NCBI GenBank assembly: GCA_046094505.1
Contig: JBJTHN010000088.1
Coordinates: 42,939-106,938 of the forward strand
Length of the DNA stretch: 64,000 nucleotides
Source: RFTU01 sp046094505
GTDB lineage: Bacteria; Pseudomonadota; Gammaproteobacteria; Burkholderiales; Burkholderiaceae_C
Reading direction: 5' to 3'
The notes beneath the pieces were generated by a model. That model ran no database searches and was not told where the DNA came from. It worked only from the letters and a program-made list of their open reading frames with translations. Positions 34,890 through 43,245 of the stretch are shown piece by piece (position 1 is the stretch's first letter; every line of letters starts with the position of its first letter). The position numbers and the translations under genes are program-made.

Positions 34890-36014
34890 TCAGGCTGCGC
34901 CGATGTGGCGCACCAGGCCGGCCGGCGCTGACTTGAGCGGGCCAGATGCGATCGCTTGTTGGGCGGTGAAGTCGAGCATGCGGTCGATGCAGCGCCGGGC
35001 GCGATCGCGAATGGGCTGGGCCACCTCGATCTCGCCTTCGCCTGTTTCGAGGCTGTGCGCCAGGCCTTGCAGGCCGTTCATGGCCATCCATGGGCAGTGC
35101 GCGCAACTCTTACAGGTGGCGCTTTGCCCAGCCGTGGGCGCCTCGATCAGCCGCTTGCCCGGGGCGAGTTGCCGCATGCGGTGCAGGATGCCGTTGTCGG
35201 TGGCCACGATGAAGGTCTCGGCGGGGTCCTCCACGACGGCCTTGAGCAAGCGGCTGGTCGAGCCCACCACGTCGGCCTGTGCCACCACCGAGGCCGGGCT
35301 TTCAGGATGCACCAGCACACGGGCCTGCGGATGCTCGCGCTTGAGCAGTTCCAGCTCCAGGCCTTTGAATTCGTCGTGAACGATGCAGGCACCATTCCAC
35401 AGGAGCATGTCCGCACCTGTCTGGTCCTGGATGTAGCGCCCCAGATGCTGGTCCGGTGCCCACAAGATCTTGCGACCCTGCTGCTGCAGGTGGCGCACGA
35501 TGTCGATGGCACAGGCGCTGGTGACCATCCAGTCGGCCCGTGCCTTCACCGCCGCGCTGGTGTTGGCATACACCACCACAGCCCGATCGGGGTGCGCATC
35601 ACAGAAGGCGGCGAAGTCGTCTGCGGGGCAGCCCAGGTCCAGAGAGCAGGTGGCCTCCAGGTCGGGCATCAGCACGCGCTTGTCTGGGCTGAGGATCTTG
35701 GCGGTTTCGCCCATGAAGCGAACCCCTGCCACCAGCAGCGTCCGCGCAGGATGGTCTCGGCCAAAACGGGCCATCTCCAACGAGTCCGCGACGCAGCCGC
35801 CGGTCTCCAGGGCCAGGTCTTGTATGTCGGCGTCCACGTAGTAGTGGGCCACCAGCACGGCCTGCTGCTCGAGCAGCAGCTTGCGGATCCGTTGGCGCAT
35901 CGCAGGCCGCTCGGAGGCATCCAGCGCAGGCGGCACCTTGGCCCAGGCCTGAGCCGTGCAGCTGGTGCCCGCCGAATCGGCAAGGCGGTAATCAAAGAGG
36001 ACGTTTTCGGTCAT
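34890..36014 (-). CDS. nadA: Quinolinate synthase A
   Basis: 374 residues; 4Fe-4S enzyme condensing iminoaspartate with dihydroxyacetone phosphate. Substrate-binding segments AHYYVDADIQDLA, CVADSLEMARFG and VYANTSAAVKARAD are present, as are cluster Cys residues in EATCSLDLGCPAD and KSCAHCPWM. It opens the nadA-nadC pair; nadB is convergent, so all three NAD genes lie within 3.7 kb. A TACAGT on the minus strand about 22 nt before the ATG is a possible -10. Confidence 0.96.
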   Translation of the reverse strand: MTENVLFDYRLADSAGTSCTAQAWAKVPPALDASERPAMRQRIRKLLLEQQAVLVAHYYVDADIQDLALETGGCVADSLEMARFGRDHPARTLLVAGVRFMGETAKILSPDKRVLMPDLEATCSLDLGCPADDFAAFCDAHPDRAVVVYANTSAAVKARADWMVTSACAIDIVRHLQQQGRKILWAPDQHLGRYIQDQTGADMLLWNGACIVHDEFKGLELELLKREHPQARVLVHPESPASVVAQADVVGSTSRLLKAVVEDPAETFIVATDNGILHRMRQLAPGKRLIEAPTAGQSATCKSCAHCPWMAMNGLQGLAHSLETGEGEIEVAQPIRDRARRCIDRMLDFTAQQAIASGPLKSAPAGLVRHIGAA

Positions 36015-36074
36015 CGCCGTTTGGAGGAAGGACCGGTACTGTACGCCCCTGGCGCCAAGCCTGCCGTGCTGGCT

Positions 36075-36080
36075 TAGGAT
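36075..36080 (+). promoter_or_regulatory. -10 element of the MFS gene, near-leaderless
   Basis: TAGGAT ends six bases before the ATG at 36087, the same geometry as dnaX and nadB. Confidence 0.4.
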
Positions 36081-36086
36081 TGGGGC

Positions 36087-37379
36087 ATGAACACCGCAAG
36101 CGCTTCGGCCGAAGGCTCAGGGGCTCCACCAGACTCTGGCCGTTCACAGGATGTGGAGACCATCGGCTTGGTGGGGTTGGCCCACGGCACCTCCCACTTC
36201 TTCCATCTGCTCCTGCCGCCCCTGTTTCCCTTGTTGGCAGCCGAACACGGCTTCAGCTACGCCGAGCTGGGGCTCTTGGTAACGGTCTTTTTTGTCATTT
36301 CCGGTGTGGGTCAGGCCTTGGCGGGCTTTGTGGTCGACCGAGTGGGGGCTTGGCCGGTGCTGATGGGGGCCATGGGCAGCTTTGCCTTGGCAGCAGTGGC
36401 CGCCGCAGGCGCACAGGACTATGCCGGGTTCATGTTGGCTGCAGCCCTGGCCGGCGTGGGCAACGCGCCGTTTCACCCCGCGGATTTCTCCATCCTGAAC
36501 CAGCGGGTGTCGCCCTCTCGCCTGGGGCACGCCTTCTCCGTGCACGGGATCAGCGGTAACTTGGGTTGGGCTGCGGCTCCCTTGGTGATTGCAGGTGTGG
36601 CCGCTGCCACGGGCTCGTGGCGGTGGTCGATGCTGGTTTGCGCCTTGTGGGCGTGTGCGGTGGCGGCCTTGCTGTGGTGGCGATCGGCCGCGCTGAGGCC
36701 CCACCATCCATCGGCGGTGCGTTCAGCACAAACGGGCACGCCAAAGGCACCACAGCATCCCGCGCCCGCATCGGCCTTGGACTTCCTGCGGCTGCCCTCG
36801 GTGTGGGTGTGTTTTTCCTTTTTCTTCTGGAGCACCTGTTCGCTGGCGGCAGTCCAGAGCTTCTTAGGGCCCGCCATGGGGCGGCTCTATGAGGAGCCCC
36901 TGGGCTGGTTGGCCTTGATGATCACGGGCTACATGGTGGCCAGCGCGGTCGGCATGGTCATGGGCGGCTTCGTGGTGAAGTCTTCTCCGCGACTGGAGCG
37001 CAACATTGCGCTGGCCATGGGGATGTCGGCGGCCCTGCTGTTGTTGGCAGGCTCGGGTTGGTTGCCGGCCTTGCTCAGCGGGCTGCTCGTGGCCTTGGCC
37101 GGGCTGGGGACCGGCTTGGCTGGCCCATCACGCGACATGCTGATTCGCAAGGCGGCTCCGCCAGGGGCCACGGGTCGGGTCTACGGAACGGTGTACTCGG
37201 GCCTCGATGTGGGCTTTGCCGTGGCTGCACCCGTGTTTGGATGGCTGCTGGACCATGGCGGCTCCAGCAGCTTGTTCGTGGGTGCTGCCATGGCCCTGTG
37301 CTTGGGGGTGGCCTCAGCCGCTTGGGTCGGTCAGCGCTTCCACCAGACGCCTCCCGTGGCCAAGGGGTCTGCGCCGTGA
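36087..37379 (+). CDS. Major facilitator superfamily transporter
   Basis: 430 residues with about twelve hydrophobic segments split by a central polar loop (about 205-230). The motif-A-like GFVVDRVGAWPVL follows the second span. HFFHLLLPPLFP in span 1 and AFSVHGISGNLGWA in span 5 resemble fosmidomycin-resistance-type MFS proteins. No substrate can be read from sequence. Its stop overlaps the GTG of the following thiamine-diphosphate enzyme, so import or export of that enzyme's substrate or product is a reasonable inference. Confidence 0.85.
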   Translation: MNTASASAEGSGAPPDSGRSQDVETIGLVGLAHGTSHFFHLLLPPLFPLLAAEHGFSYAELGLLVTVFFVISGVGQALAGFVVDRVGAWPVLMGAMGSFALAAVAAAGAQDYAGFMLAAALAGVGNAPFHPADFSILNQRVSPSRLGHAFSVHGISGNLGWAAAPLVIAGVAAATGSWRWSMLVCALWACAVAALLWWRSAALRPHHPSAVRSAQTGTPKAPQHPAPASALDFLRLPSVWVCFSFFFWSTCSLAAVQSFLGPAMGRLYEEPLGWLALMITGYMVASAVGMVMGGFVVKSSPRLERNIALAMGMSAALLLLAGSGWLPALLSGLLVALAGLGTGLAGPSRDMLIRKAAPPGATGRVYGTVYSGLDVGFAVAAPVFGWLLDHGGSSSLFVGAAMALCLGVASAAWVGQRFHQTPPVAKGSAP

Positions 37380-39151
37380 ATGCCGGCCAAGCTGCGTCCG
37401 GCTGGGCCGCAACCGACTCCAGTCCTGATGGGGCAAAGCCCCGTCCGGGTGGGCATGTGATTGTGGAGGCACTCATTGAGCAGGGCGTGGACACGGTCTT
37501 TGGCGTGCCCGGCGAAAGCTTCCTGGCGGCACTTGACGGGTTTCATGCCCACCAGGCCCGCATTCGCTTTGTGGCCTGTCGGCAGGAAGGCGGTGCGGCC
37601 TTCATGGCCGAGGCGCACGGGAAGCTGACCGGCCGCCCGGGTGTGTGCATGGTCACGCGGGGGCCGGGCGCCACCAACGCCTCCATCGGCATTCACACCG
37701 CCTTCCAAGACAGCACGCCCCTGGTGGTGATCGTGGGCCAGGTGGGTGCCGAGTTTCGCGACCGAGAGGCCTTCCAGGAACTGGACTACCGACAGTTCTT
37801 TGGGCCCGGTACCCTGGGCATGGCCAAGTGGGCTGCCGAGGTGGGTGATGCCGCTCGTCTGCCGGAGTACATCGCCCGGGCTTTTCACACCGCGCTGCAG
37901 GGACGACCCGGCCCGGTGGTGCTGGCGGTGCCGGAAGACGTGATGTCGGGCATGACCGAGGCCGCCGTGCTGCCGCGCGTGGAGCCGGTGCGCACCGTAC
38001 CCGCCGCAGCAGATGTGGCGCGTTGGCGCGGCCTGCTGGAGGTGGCGCAGCGCCCCTTGGTGTTGGCCGGTGGCAGCGGCTGGACACCCCGCAGCGCGCT
38101 CGCCTTAGAGCAATTCGCACAGTCCTGGAACCTGCCCGTGTCTTGCGGTCTTCGGTTTCAGGACACGTTCGACAACCGAAACCCCTTGTACGTGGGCGAC
38201 GCTGGCATCGGCATCAACCCAGCACTGGCCGAACGCATCCGGCAGGCCGACCTGGTGATGGCCCTGGGGTTGCGGCTGGGCGAGATGACCACCAGCGGTT
38301 ACACGCTGCTGCAGGCGCCCAAGCCCCAACAGCGGCTGGTGCACCTGCACCCCGGGGCCGAGGAGTTGGGCCGCGTCTATGCGGCCGACGTCCTGCTGCA
38401 GGCTTCGCTGTCGAGCATGGACGAAGTGCTGGCCGGCTTGGGCATGCCCACCTCACCACCAGCGTGGTCCTCGTGGACGGCTGCAGCCGTGGCCGACTAC
38501 GCCCGCAACCGTGAACACACCCCGGTGGAGCCCATGGACCTGGCGGTGGTGGTGAAGACATTGGAGCGTCTGGCACCGGCGGACACGGTGTACACCAACG
38601 GCGCCGGCAACTTCTCGGGTTGGCTGCACCGCTATTTGCGCTACCCAGGCCTGGCCCACACGGGCAAAACGCAGCTGGCCCCCACCTCGGGCGCCATGGG
38701 TTACGGCCTGCCTGCGGCTGTGGCCGCTTCGCTGACACAGCCGGGCCGGGTGGTCGTCAACCTGGCCGGCGACGGTGACTTCCTGATGAACGGGCAGGAA
38801 ATGGCCACGGCTACCGGATACGGAGCCGGCCGGCATGGCGCGCCCCTCATCAGCATCGTGGTGGACAACGGCACCTACGGCACGATCCGCATGCACCAGG
38901 AACGCGAATTTCCGGGGCGTGTAAGCGGCAGCGACCTCTACAACCCCGATTTCGCCGCCTTGGCGCGGGCCTTCGGATGGGCTGCTGAACGGGTCACGCA
39001 CACCGAGGCGTTTGAGCCGGCGTTTGAGAGGGCCTTGCGCCACGTGGGGCCAAGCCTGATTCACCTGCAGTTACCCACCGACGTCATCACCTCACGGACC
39101 ACGCTGCAGGCCATCCGAGCAGCGGCCTTGAAGCGACAGGCGGGCAGCTGA
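37376..39151 (+). CDS. Thiamine-diphosphate-dependent enzyme, acetolactate synthase-like
   Basis: 591 residues. The catalytic Glu motif is CRQEGGAAFMAEA with GVCMVTRGPGATNASIG next; the ThDP/Mg motif is LAGDGDFLMNGQEMATATG near 460-480. The three-domain POX/AHAS layout is complete. It differs from biosynthetic IlvB in lacking a neighbouring ilvN regulatory subunit, so its reaction is unknown: AHAS, benzoylformate decarboxylase-like or another 2-oxo acid enzyme are possible. The GTG start overlaps the MFS stop (GTGA); a much longer in-frame extension inside the MFS gene is rejected. Confidence 0.85.
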   Translation: MNAGQAASGWAATDSSPDGAKPRPGGHVIVEALIEQGVDTVFGVPGESFLAALDGFHAHQARIRFVACRQEGGAAFMAEAHGKLTGRPGVCMVTRGPGATNASIGIHTAFQDSTPLVVIVGQVGAEFRDREAFQELDYRQFFGPGTLGMAKWAAEVGDAARLPEYIARAFHTALQGRPGPVVLAVPEDVMSGMTEAAVLPRVEPVRTVPAAADVARWRGLLEVAQRPLVLAGGSGWTPRSALALEQFAQSWNLPVSCGLRFQDTFDNRNPLYVGDAGIGINPALAERIRQADLVMALGLRLGEMTTSGYTLLQAPKPQQRLVHLHPGAEELGRVYAADVLLQASLSSMDEVLAGLGMPTSPPAWSSWTAAAVADYARNREHTPVEPMDLAVVVKTLERLAPADTVYTNGAGNFSGWLHRYLRYPGLAHTGKTQLAPTSGAMGYGLPAAVAASLTQPGRVVVNLAGDGDFLMNGQEMATATGYGAGRHGAPLISIVVDNGTYGTIRMHQEREFPGRVSGSDLYNPDFAALARAFGWAAERVTHTEAFEPAFERALRHVGPSLIHLQLPTDVITSRTTLQAIRAAALKRQAGS

Positions 39152-39184
39152 ACATGCGCGGGCCGCACAAGGCCCGCGGGCCTC

Positions 39185-39190
39185 TACAAT
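39185..39190 (+). promoter_or_regulatory. -10 element of tRNA-Pro
   Basis: TACAAT ten bases before the tRNA 5' end. Confidence 0.55.
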
Positions 39191-39200
39191 CCAGCCTGTT

Positions 39201-39278
<78 letters not shown>

Positions 39279-39281
39279 TGG

Positions 39282-40040
39282 TCACTTGGGGGGCAGGCGA
39301 ATGGCGCCGTCCAGTCGGATGACCTCGCCATTGAGCATGTCGTTCTCGATGATGTGCTGGGCCAGCCTTGCGTAGTCCTGAGGCGTGCCCAAGCGGCTGG
39401 GGAAGGGAACGCCCGCTGCCAAGGCGTCCTGAACCTCCTGCGGCATGCCGAACAACATGGGGGTGCCAAAGATGCCCGGTGCGATGGTCATGTTGCGGAT
39501 GCCGTTGCGGGCCAGGTCCCGTGCGATGGGCAGTGTCATGCCCACGATGCCGCCCTTCGAAGCCGAGTAGGCGGCCTGGCCGATCTGGCCGTCGTAAGCG
39601 GCCACGCTGGCCGTGCTGATCAAGACCCCGCGCTCGCCCGTGGCTTCGGGTTCGTTGCGGCTCATGGCTTCGGCTGCCAAGCGGATCATGTTGAAGCTGC
39701 CCACCAAGTTCACCATGATGGTCTTGGTGTACAGGCTCAGGGGGTGGGCTCCATCTTTGCCCACCGTCTTGGCGGCGGTGGCGATGCCGGCACAGTTCAC
39801 CAGCCCCATGAGCTTGCCCAGCGAAGTGGCCTTGGCCACCACGGCCTTGCCGTCCTCCTCGTTGGACACATCGCACTTTACAAAGGCGCCCCCGAGTTCG
39901 GTGGCCAAGGCACGGCCTTTGTCTTCCTGCAGATCCGCGATTACCACGGTGCCGCCTTGGCCCGCAAGCATGCGAGCCGTGCCTTCGCCCAGGCCAGAGG
40001 CTGCGCCGGTGACGATGAAAACCTTGCCCTTGATGTCCAT
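39282..40040 (-). CDS. Short-chain dehydrogenase, 3-hydroxyacyl-CoA dehydrogenase type II-like
   Basis: 252 residues. NAD-binding TGAASGLGEGTARML near 11-25, NCAGIATAAK, and the catalytic Ser/Tyr/Lys set in ISTASVAAYDG and YSASKGG. The PGIFGTPMLFGMPQEV region resembles HSD10-type enzymes acting on short-chain 3-hydroxyacyl-CoA. A GGGAG ribosome site supports the Met of MDIKGKVF. It ends 4 bp from the tRNA-Pro CCA on the opposite strand. Substrate is inferred only. Confidence 0.88.
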   Translation of the reverse strand: MDIKGKVFIVTGAASGLGEGTARMLAGQGGTVVIADLQEDKGRALATELGGAFVKCDVSNEEDGKAVVAKATSLGKLMGLVNCAGIATAAKTVGKDGAHPLSLYTKTIMVNLVGSFNMIRLAAEAMSRNEPEATGERGVLISTASVAAYDGQIGQAAYSASKGGIVGMTLPIARDLARNGIRNMTIAPGIFGTPMLFGMPQEVQDALAAGVPFPSRLGTPQDYARLAQHIIENDMLNGEVIRLDGAIRLPPK

Positions 40041-40090
40041 AGGTTGCTCCCTTGTGTGATTGGATGTGGTGTTGGCTGCGGACCCGCCCA

Positions 40091-40118
40091 AATGAAAACG
40101 GCGACTCTTCGTCGCCGT
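40091..40118 (-). terminator. Intrinsic terminator of adk
   Basis: On the minus strand ACGGCGAC/GTCGCCGT with a 5-nt loop is followed by TTTTCATT. It lies about 20 bp after the adk stop. Confidence 0.8.
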
Positions 40119-40136
40119 GTGGTGGGCCGCGGTGCT

Positions 40137-40790
40137 TCAGCCCAGGGCTGCCAGGGCCCGCGAGGTGATTTCGTCGACGGTGCCCAGACCGCTGATCTTG
40201 GCATAACGGGGCGCCTTGGCGTCGCCGGTGGCCGCCCATTGCGCGTAGTAGGCGACCAGGGGCCGCGTCTGGCCATGGTAGACGTCTAAGCGCTTGCGCA
40301 CGGTCTCTTCCTGGTCGTCGTCGCGCTGGATCAGGTCTTCTCCGGTGGCGTCGTCTTTGCCGGCCACCTTGGGTGGGTTGAAGGTGACGTGGTAGGTGCG
40401 GCCCGATGCCACATGGACACGGCGGCCACTCATGCGCTCAATGATGGCGGCGTCGGGTACGTCGATCTCCAGGACGATGTCCAGCGGTACACCGGCCTGC
40501 TTCATGGCCTCGGCCTGGGGAATCGTGCGGGGGAAGCCGTCAAACAGGAAGCCGTTGGCGCAGTCTGGCTGTGCAATGCGCTCCTTGACCAGGCCGATGA
40601 TGATGCCGTCGCTGACCAAGCCGCCCGAGTCCATCACCTTCTTGGCTTCTAGGCCCAGCGGCGTGCCGGCCTTCACCGCTGCGCGCAACATGTCGCCGGT
40701 GGACACCTGGGGGATGCCGTACTTCTGGCAGATGAAGGCGGCCTGGGTGCCTTTGCCGGCGCCAGGGGCGCCCAACAGAATGAGTCTCAT
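40137..40790 (-). CDS. adk: Adenylate kinase
   Basis: 217 residues. P-loop GAPGAGKGT at 7-15, DGFPRTIPQAEAM, and the long LID form (GRRVHVASGRTYHVTFNPP) without zinc Cys. It balances AMP, ADP and ATP. It is the last gene of the lpxK-Trm112-kdsB-adk run and is followed by its own terminator. Confidence 0.97.
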   Translation of the reverse strand: MRLILLGAPGAGKGTQAAFICQKYGIPQVSTGDMLRAAVKAGTPLGLEAKKVMDSGGLVSDGIIIGLVKERIAQPDCANGFLFDGFPRTIPQAEAMKQAGVPLDIVLEIDVPDAAIIERMSGRRVHVASGRTYHVTFNPPKVAGKDDATGEDLIQRDDDQEETVRKRLDVYHGQTRPLVAYYAQWAATGDAKAPRYAKISGLGTVDEITSRALAALG

Positions 40791-40854
40791 GATGGTGTGT
40801 TCTCCGTGGTTGAGAATAACACGCAGCCCCCGCGCCAGGCTGACTCCGGGGGCT

Positions 40855-41616
40855 TCAGGGACGCTGCGACAGGCTCACCCGCACGCGTTCCAGGTCCTCG
40901 GGGGTGTCGACGCCGCCTTCGGGCAGGTGCTGGGTGATGTGCACGGCAATGGTGAACCCATGCCAGAGCACACGCAACTGCTCCAGCATCTCGGCTTGCT
41001 CGAGTGGGCTGGGCTGCAGCTGCGGGAAGCGGCTGAGAAAGCCCGCGCGATAGGCGTACAAACCGATGTGGCGCAGGACGGGCGACGGCGCTTGCGTCAG
41101 CGGCTGTGCGGCGCGCCGGTCGCGCCAGGCGGGCAGCGGGCTGCGGCTGAAGTACAAGGCGCGGCCCTGCGCGTCCAGCACCACCTTCACCACATTGGGG
41201 TTGAGCCAATCGGCTTCGCGGTCCAAGGGATGCGCGGCGGTGCTCATGACGCAGCCTGGGTGCTGCTGGAGTTGCTGCGCGCAGGCGTCGATCAGCGCGG
41301 GATCCATCAAGGGCTCGTCCCCTTGCAGGTTCACCACCACTTCGTCATCGGAACAGCCCAGCTGGGCGCAGGCCTCCGCCAGGCGGTCGCTGCCACTGGG
41401 ATGGTCCTGGCGTGTCAGCAGGGATTGCACCCCGTGCTCGTTGCAGACCTGCACGGTCCGAGGGTCATCCGCGGCCACCACCACCTGTGCGGCCGAGCTG
41501 CGCTGTGCCTGTTGGGCCACACGCACCACCATGGGCAGGCCGTGCAGGTCGGCCAAGGGCTTGTTGGGCAGCCGTGTAGACGCCAAGCGGGCGGGGATGA
41601 TGACGCGAAAGCTCAC
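40855..41616 (-). CDS. kdsB: 3-deoxy-manno-octulosonate cytidylyltransferase
   Basis: 253 residues, GTG start overlapping the stop of the Trm112-like gene. Signature FRVIIPARLASTRLPNKPLADL, VVNLQGDEPLMDP and RHIGLYAYRAGFL. It activates Kdo as CMP-Kdo for lipopolysaccharide inner core. The longer frame upstream overlaps the neighbour and is rejected. Confidence 0.95.
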   Translation of the reverse strand: MSFRVIIPARLASTRLPNKPLADLHGLPMVVRVAQQAQRSSAAQVVVAADDPRTVQVCNEHGVQSLLTRQDHPSGSDRLAEACAQLGCSDDEVVVNLQGDEPLMDPALIDACAQQLQQHPGCVMSTAAHPLDREADWLNPNVVKVVLDAQGRALYFSRSPLPAWRDRRAAQPLTQAPSPVLRHIGLYAYRAGFLSRFPQLQPSPLEQAEMLEQLRVLWHGFTIAVHITQHLPEGGVDTPEDLERVRVSLSQRP

Positions 41617-41807
41617 GACCCCTGGCCCTCGGTCTCCAGGGGCAGGGCCTCGGATTCCAGCATCACCGCAATCCCATCGCGGATGGGAAACAGGAGACGG
41701 TCTGCGGCGCATGCCAGTCCCAAGGGGCGCTGCTCCTCATCCCGGCGCAGGGTCAGGGGGCCCTTGCACAGGGGGCAGACGAGCAGCTCAATCAGGCGGT
41801 TGTCCAT
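41613..41807 (-). CDS. Trm112-family small zinc-ribbon-like protein
   Basis: 64 residues, MDNRLIELLVCPLCKGPL with a first CxxC; the second half of the ribbon has only LACAADRLLFPIRDGI. The family (YcaR-like) sits between lpxK and kdsB in many proteobacteria. Bacterial function is unclear; in eukaryotes Trm112 activates methyltransferases. It overlaps kdsB by 4 bp and follows lpxK by 3 bp. Confidence 0.9.
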   Translation of the reverse strand: MDNRLIELLVCPLCKGPLTLRRDEEQRPLGLACAADRLLFPIRDGIAVMLESEALPLETEGQGS

Positions 41808-41810
41808 GGT

Positions 41811-42989
41811 TCAGGCCTTGAAGGCGCGGCCCGGGCGGAAGGCGTGCAACCGCTGGTCCAGCGCCTGGGTGAAGTCGGTGGGGAGCCGCAAGTCTAGCCG
41901 CGCCACCCAGATCCGCGTGCTGCCGTGATGGAGGGCAAGGTCGGTCAACTTCACGGCATCCTTCTCGGTGACGATGACCTCGCGCACGGATGCGTCCCAG
42001 GGCAGGGTGTGCCAGGGGTCGTGGTCTGGCAACGGATGGGTTTGCGCCAGGGTGATCCCGCGCTGGCGCAGCGATTCGAAGAAGCGCTCGGGCACCGCGA
42101 TCGCGGCGGCTGCATGCATCTGGAGGTCCCGAACCGCCTCCCAGCCACCGTCGGCGGGGCAGGGCTGGCCGGCAAGCCAATCCTGGAGGGTTTGGATGCC
42201 AGCCAGATGCCGCTGGGCGAGGAACCCGGGCAGCCCCAAGGTGGCCACACCAGCGCTGTACAACAGCAGGGCCCTGGGCGGCAGCGTCGTCGGCAGCGGT
42301 TCGCGCAAGGGGCCCGCTGGGATGCACCGGCCGTTGCCCGCCCCACGTTCATCCACCACCACCACCTCCAGGTCACGCCACAGCCGGTGGTGCTGCAGCC
42401 CGTCGTCGGCCACCACGAGATTCACCTCTGGACACGACTGCAGGAGGTGCTCGCGTGCGCGCCGCCGGTCCCGCCCGACCGCCACCCGCACACCGGCGCG
42501 GCGTGCCAGCAGCAGGGGTTCATCGCCGACGTCCTCTGCACGGCTGCTGAGGGGGTCAACCAGCAGGGTTTGGCCGCTGTGGCGGCCATATCCCCGTGAG
42601 ACCACACCGGGTGTCCAACCCGCGCCCTGAAGGTGGGCCAACAGGGCCAGGGTGGCGGGGGTCTTGCCAGCGCCACCCACCACCCAGTTGCCCACCACGA
42701 TGGTCGGCACGGCGGCGTGTGCGGGCTCTACGGCTGACGGTGGCGTTGCACGACGCTGCAGCAGGGCAGGCGGCGCAGCCGGAGCACGGGTCAGCCGGCG
42801 GTGGGCAGCGGCCAGTGCCCGGTACGCCCAGGACAAGGGAGCCAGGATCCAGATGCCCAGTGTGCCGCCCAACCGTGGTGGGCGCCACCACAGGGCGCCC
42901 AGCGCACGCTCCAGCCGCACCAGCAGTGCTTCGGGGGCTGGCGCCTGGGTGGGCTGAGCGGGGTTCGGGCGTCCTTGCACCGGTATCAT
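41811..42989 (-). CDS. lpxK: Tetraacyldisaccharide 4'-kinase
   Basis: 392 residues; phosphorylates the lipid A disaccharide at the inner membrane. Near the N-terminus a hydrophobic helix (LGIWILAPLSWAYRAL) is followed by the P-loop GNWVVGGAGKTP. Further motifs are VVSRGYGRHSG, DVGDEPLLLAR and VVADDGLQHHRL. The start is the ATG at 42989; the frame upstream is intergenic. The exbB/exbD genes that often precede lpxK in this group are absent here. Confidence 0.93.
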   Translation of the reverse strand: MIPVQGRPNPAQPTQAPAPEALLVRLERALGALWWRPPRLGGTLGIWILAPLSWAYRALAAAHRRLTRAPAAPPALLQRRATPPSAVEPAHAAVPTIVVGNWVVGGAGKTPATLALLAHLQGAGWTPGVVSRGYGRHSGQTLLVDPLSSRAEDVGDEPLLLARRAGVRVAVGRDRRRAREHLLQSCPEVNLVVADDGLQHHRLWRDLEVVVVDERGAGNGRCIPAGPLREPLPTTLPPRALLLYSAGVATLGLPGFLAQRHLAGIQTLQDWLAGQPCPADGGWEAVRDLQMHAAAAIAVPERFFESLRQRGITLAQTHPLPDHDPWHTLPWDASVREVIVTEKDAVKLTDLALHHGSTRIWVARLDLRLPTDFTQALDQRLHAFRPGRAFKA

Positions 42990-43031
42990 GGTTCCCAACG
43001 GGTCCACAAGGTTCGTGGAGAAGCCGGAATC

Positions 43032-43040
43032 TGTGGATAA
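43032..43040 (-). promoter_or_regulatory. Perfect DnaA-box 9-mer upstream of lpxK
   Basis: TTATCCACA on the minus strand, in the 256-bp gap between divergent lpxK and xseA. One such 9-mer is expected about every 130 kb per orientation, so chance is possible. The rest of the gap holds no gene, but 43108-43140 is unusually AT-rich for this genome. Confidence 0.35.
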
Positions 43041-43245
43041 CTTTGTGAACAAGTCATGGGTGCAGGCGCCAAAAGGCAAGTTGGGTTGACGCGTCGGTCT
43101 GCATGACTTTTGTTTATCATTAAAAATACGTTTTAATTCAATGACTTGCAACGTAAACCCATGGTTTTCGAGGCCATAGTCCCGTGAAACGCCGATCTTC
43201 TCGAGCTTGTGGAGTACCCGATGTTGCCCTCCAAGGGATGCACCC

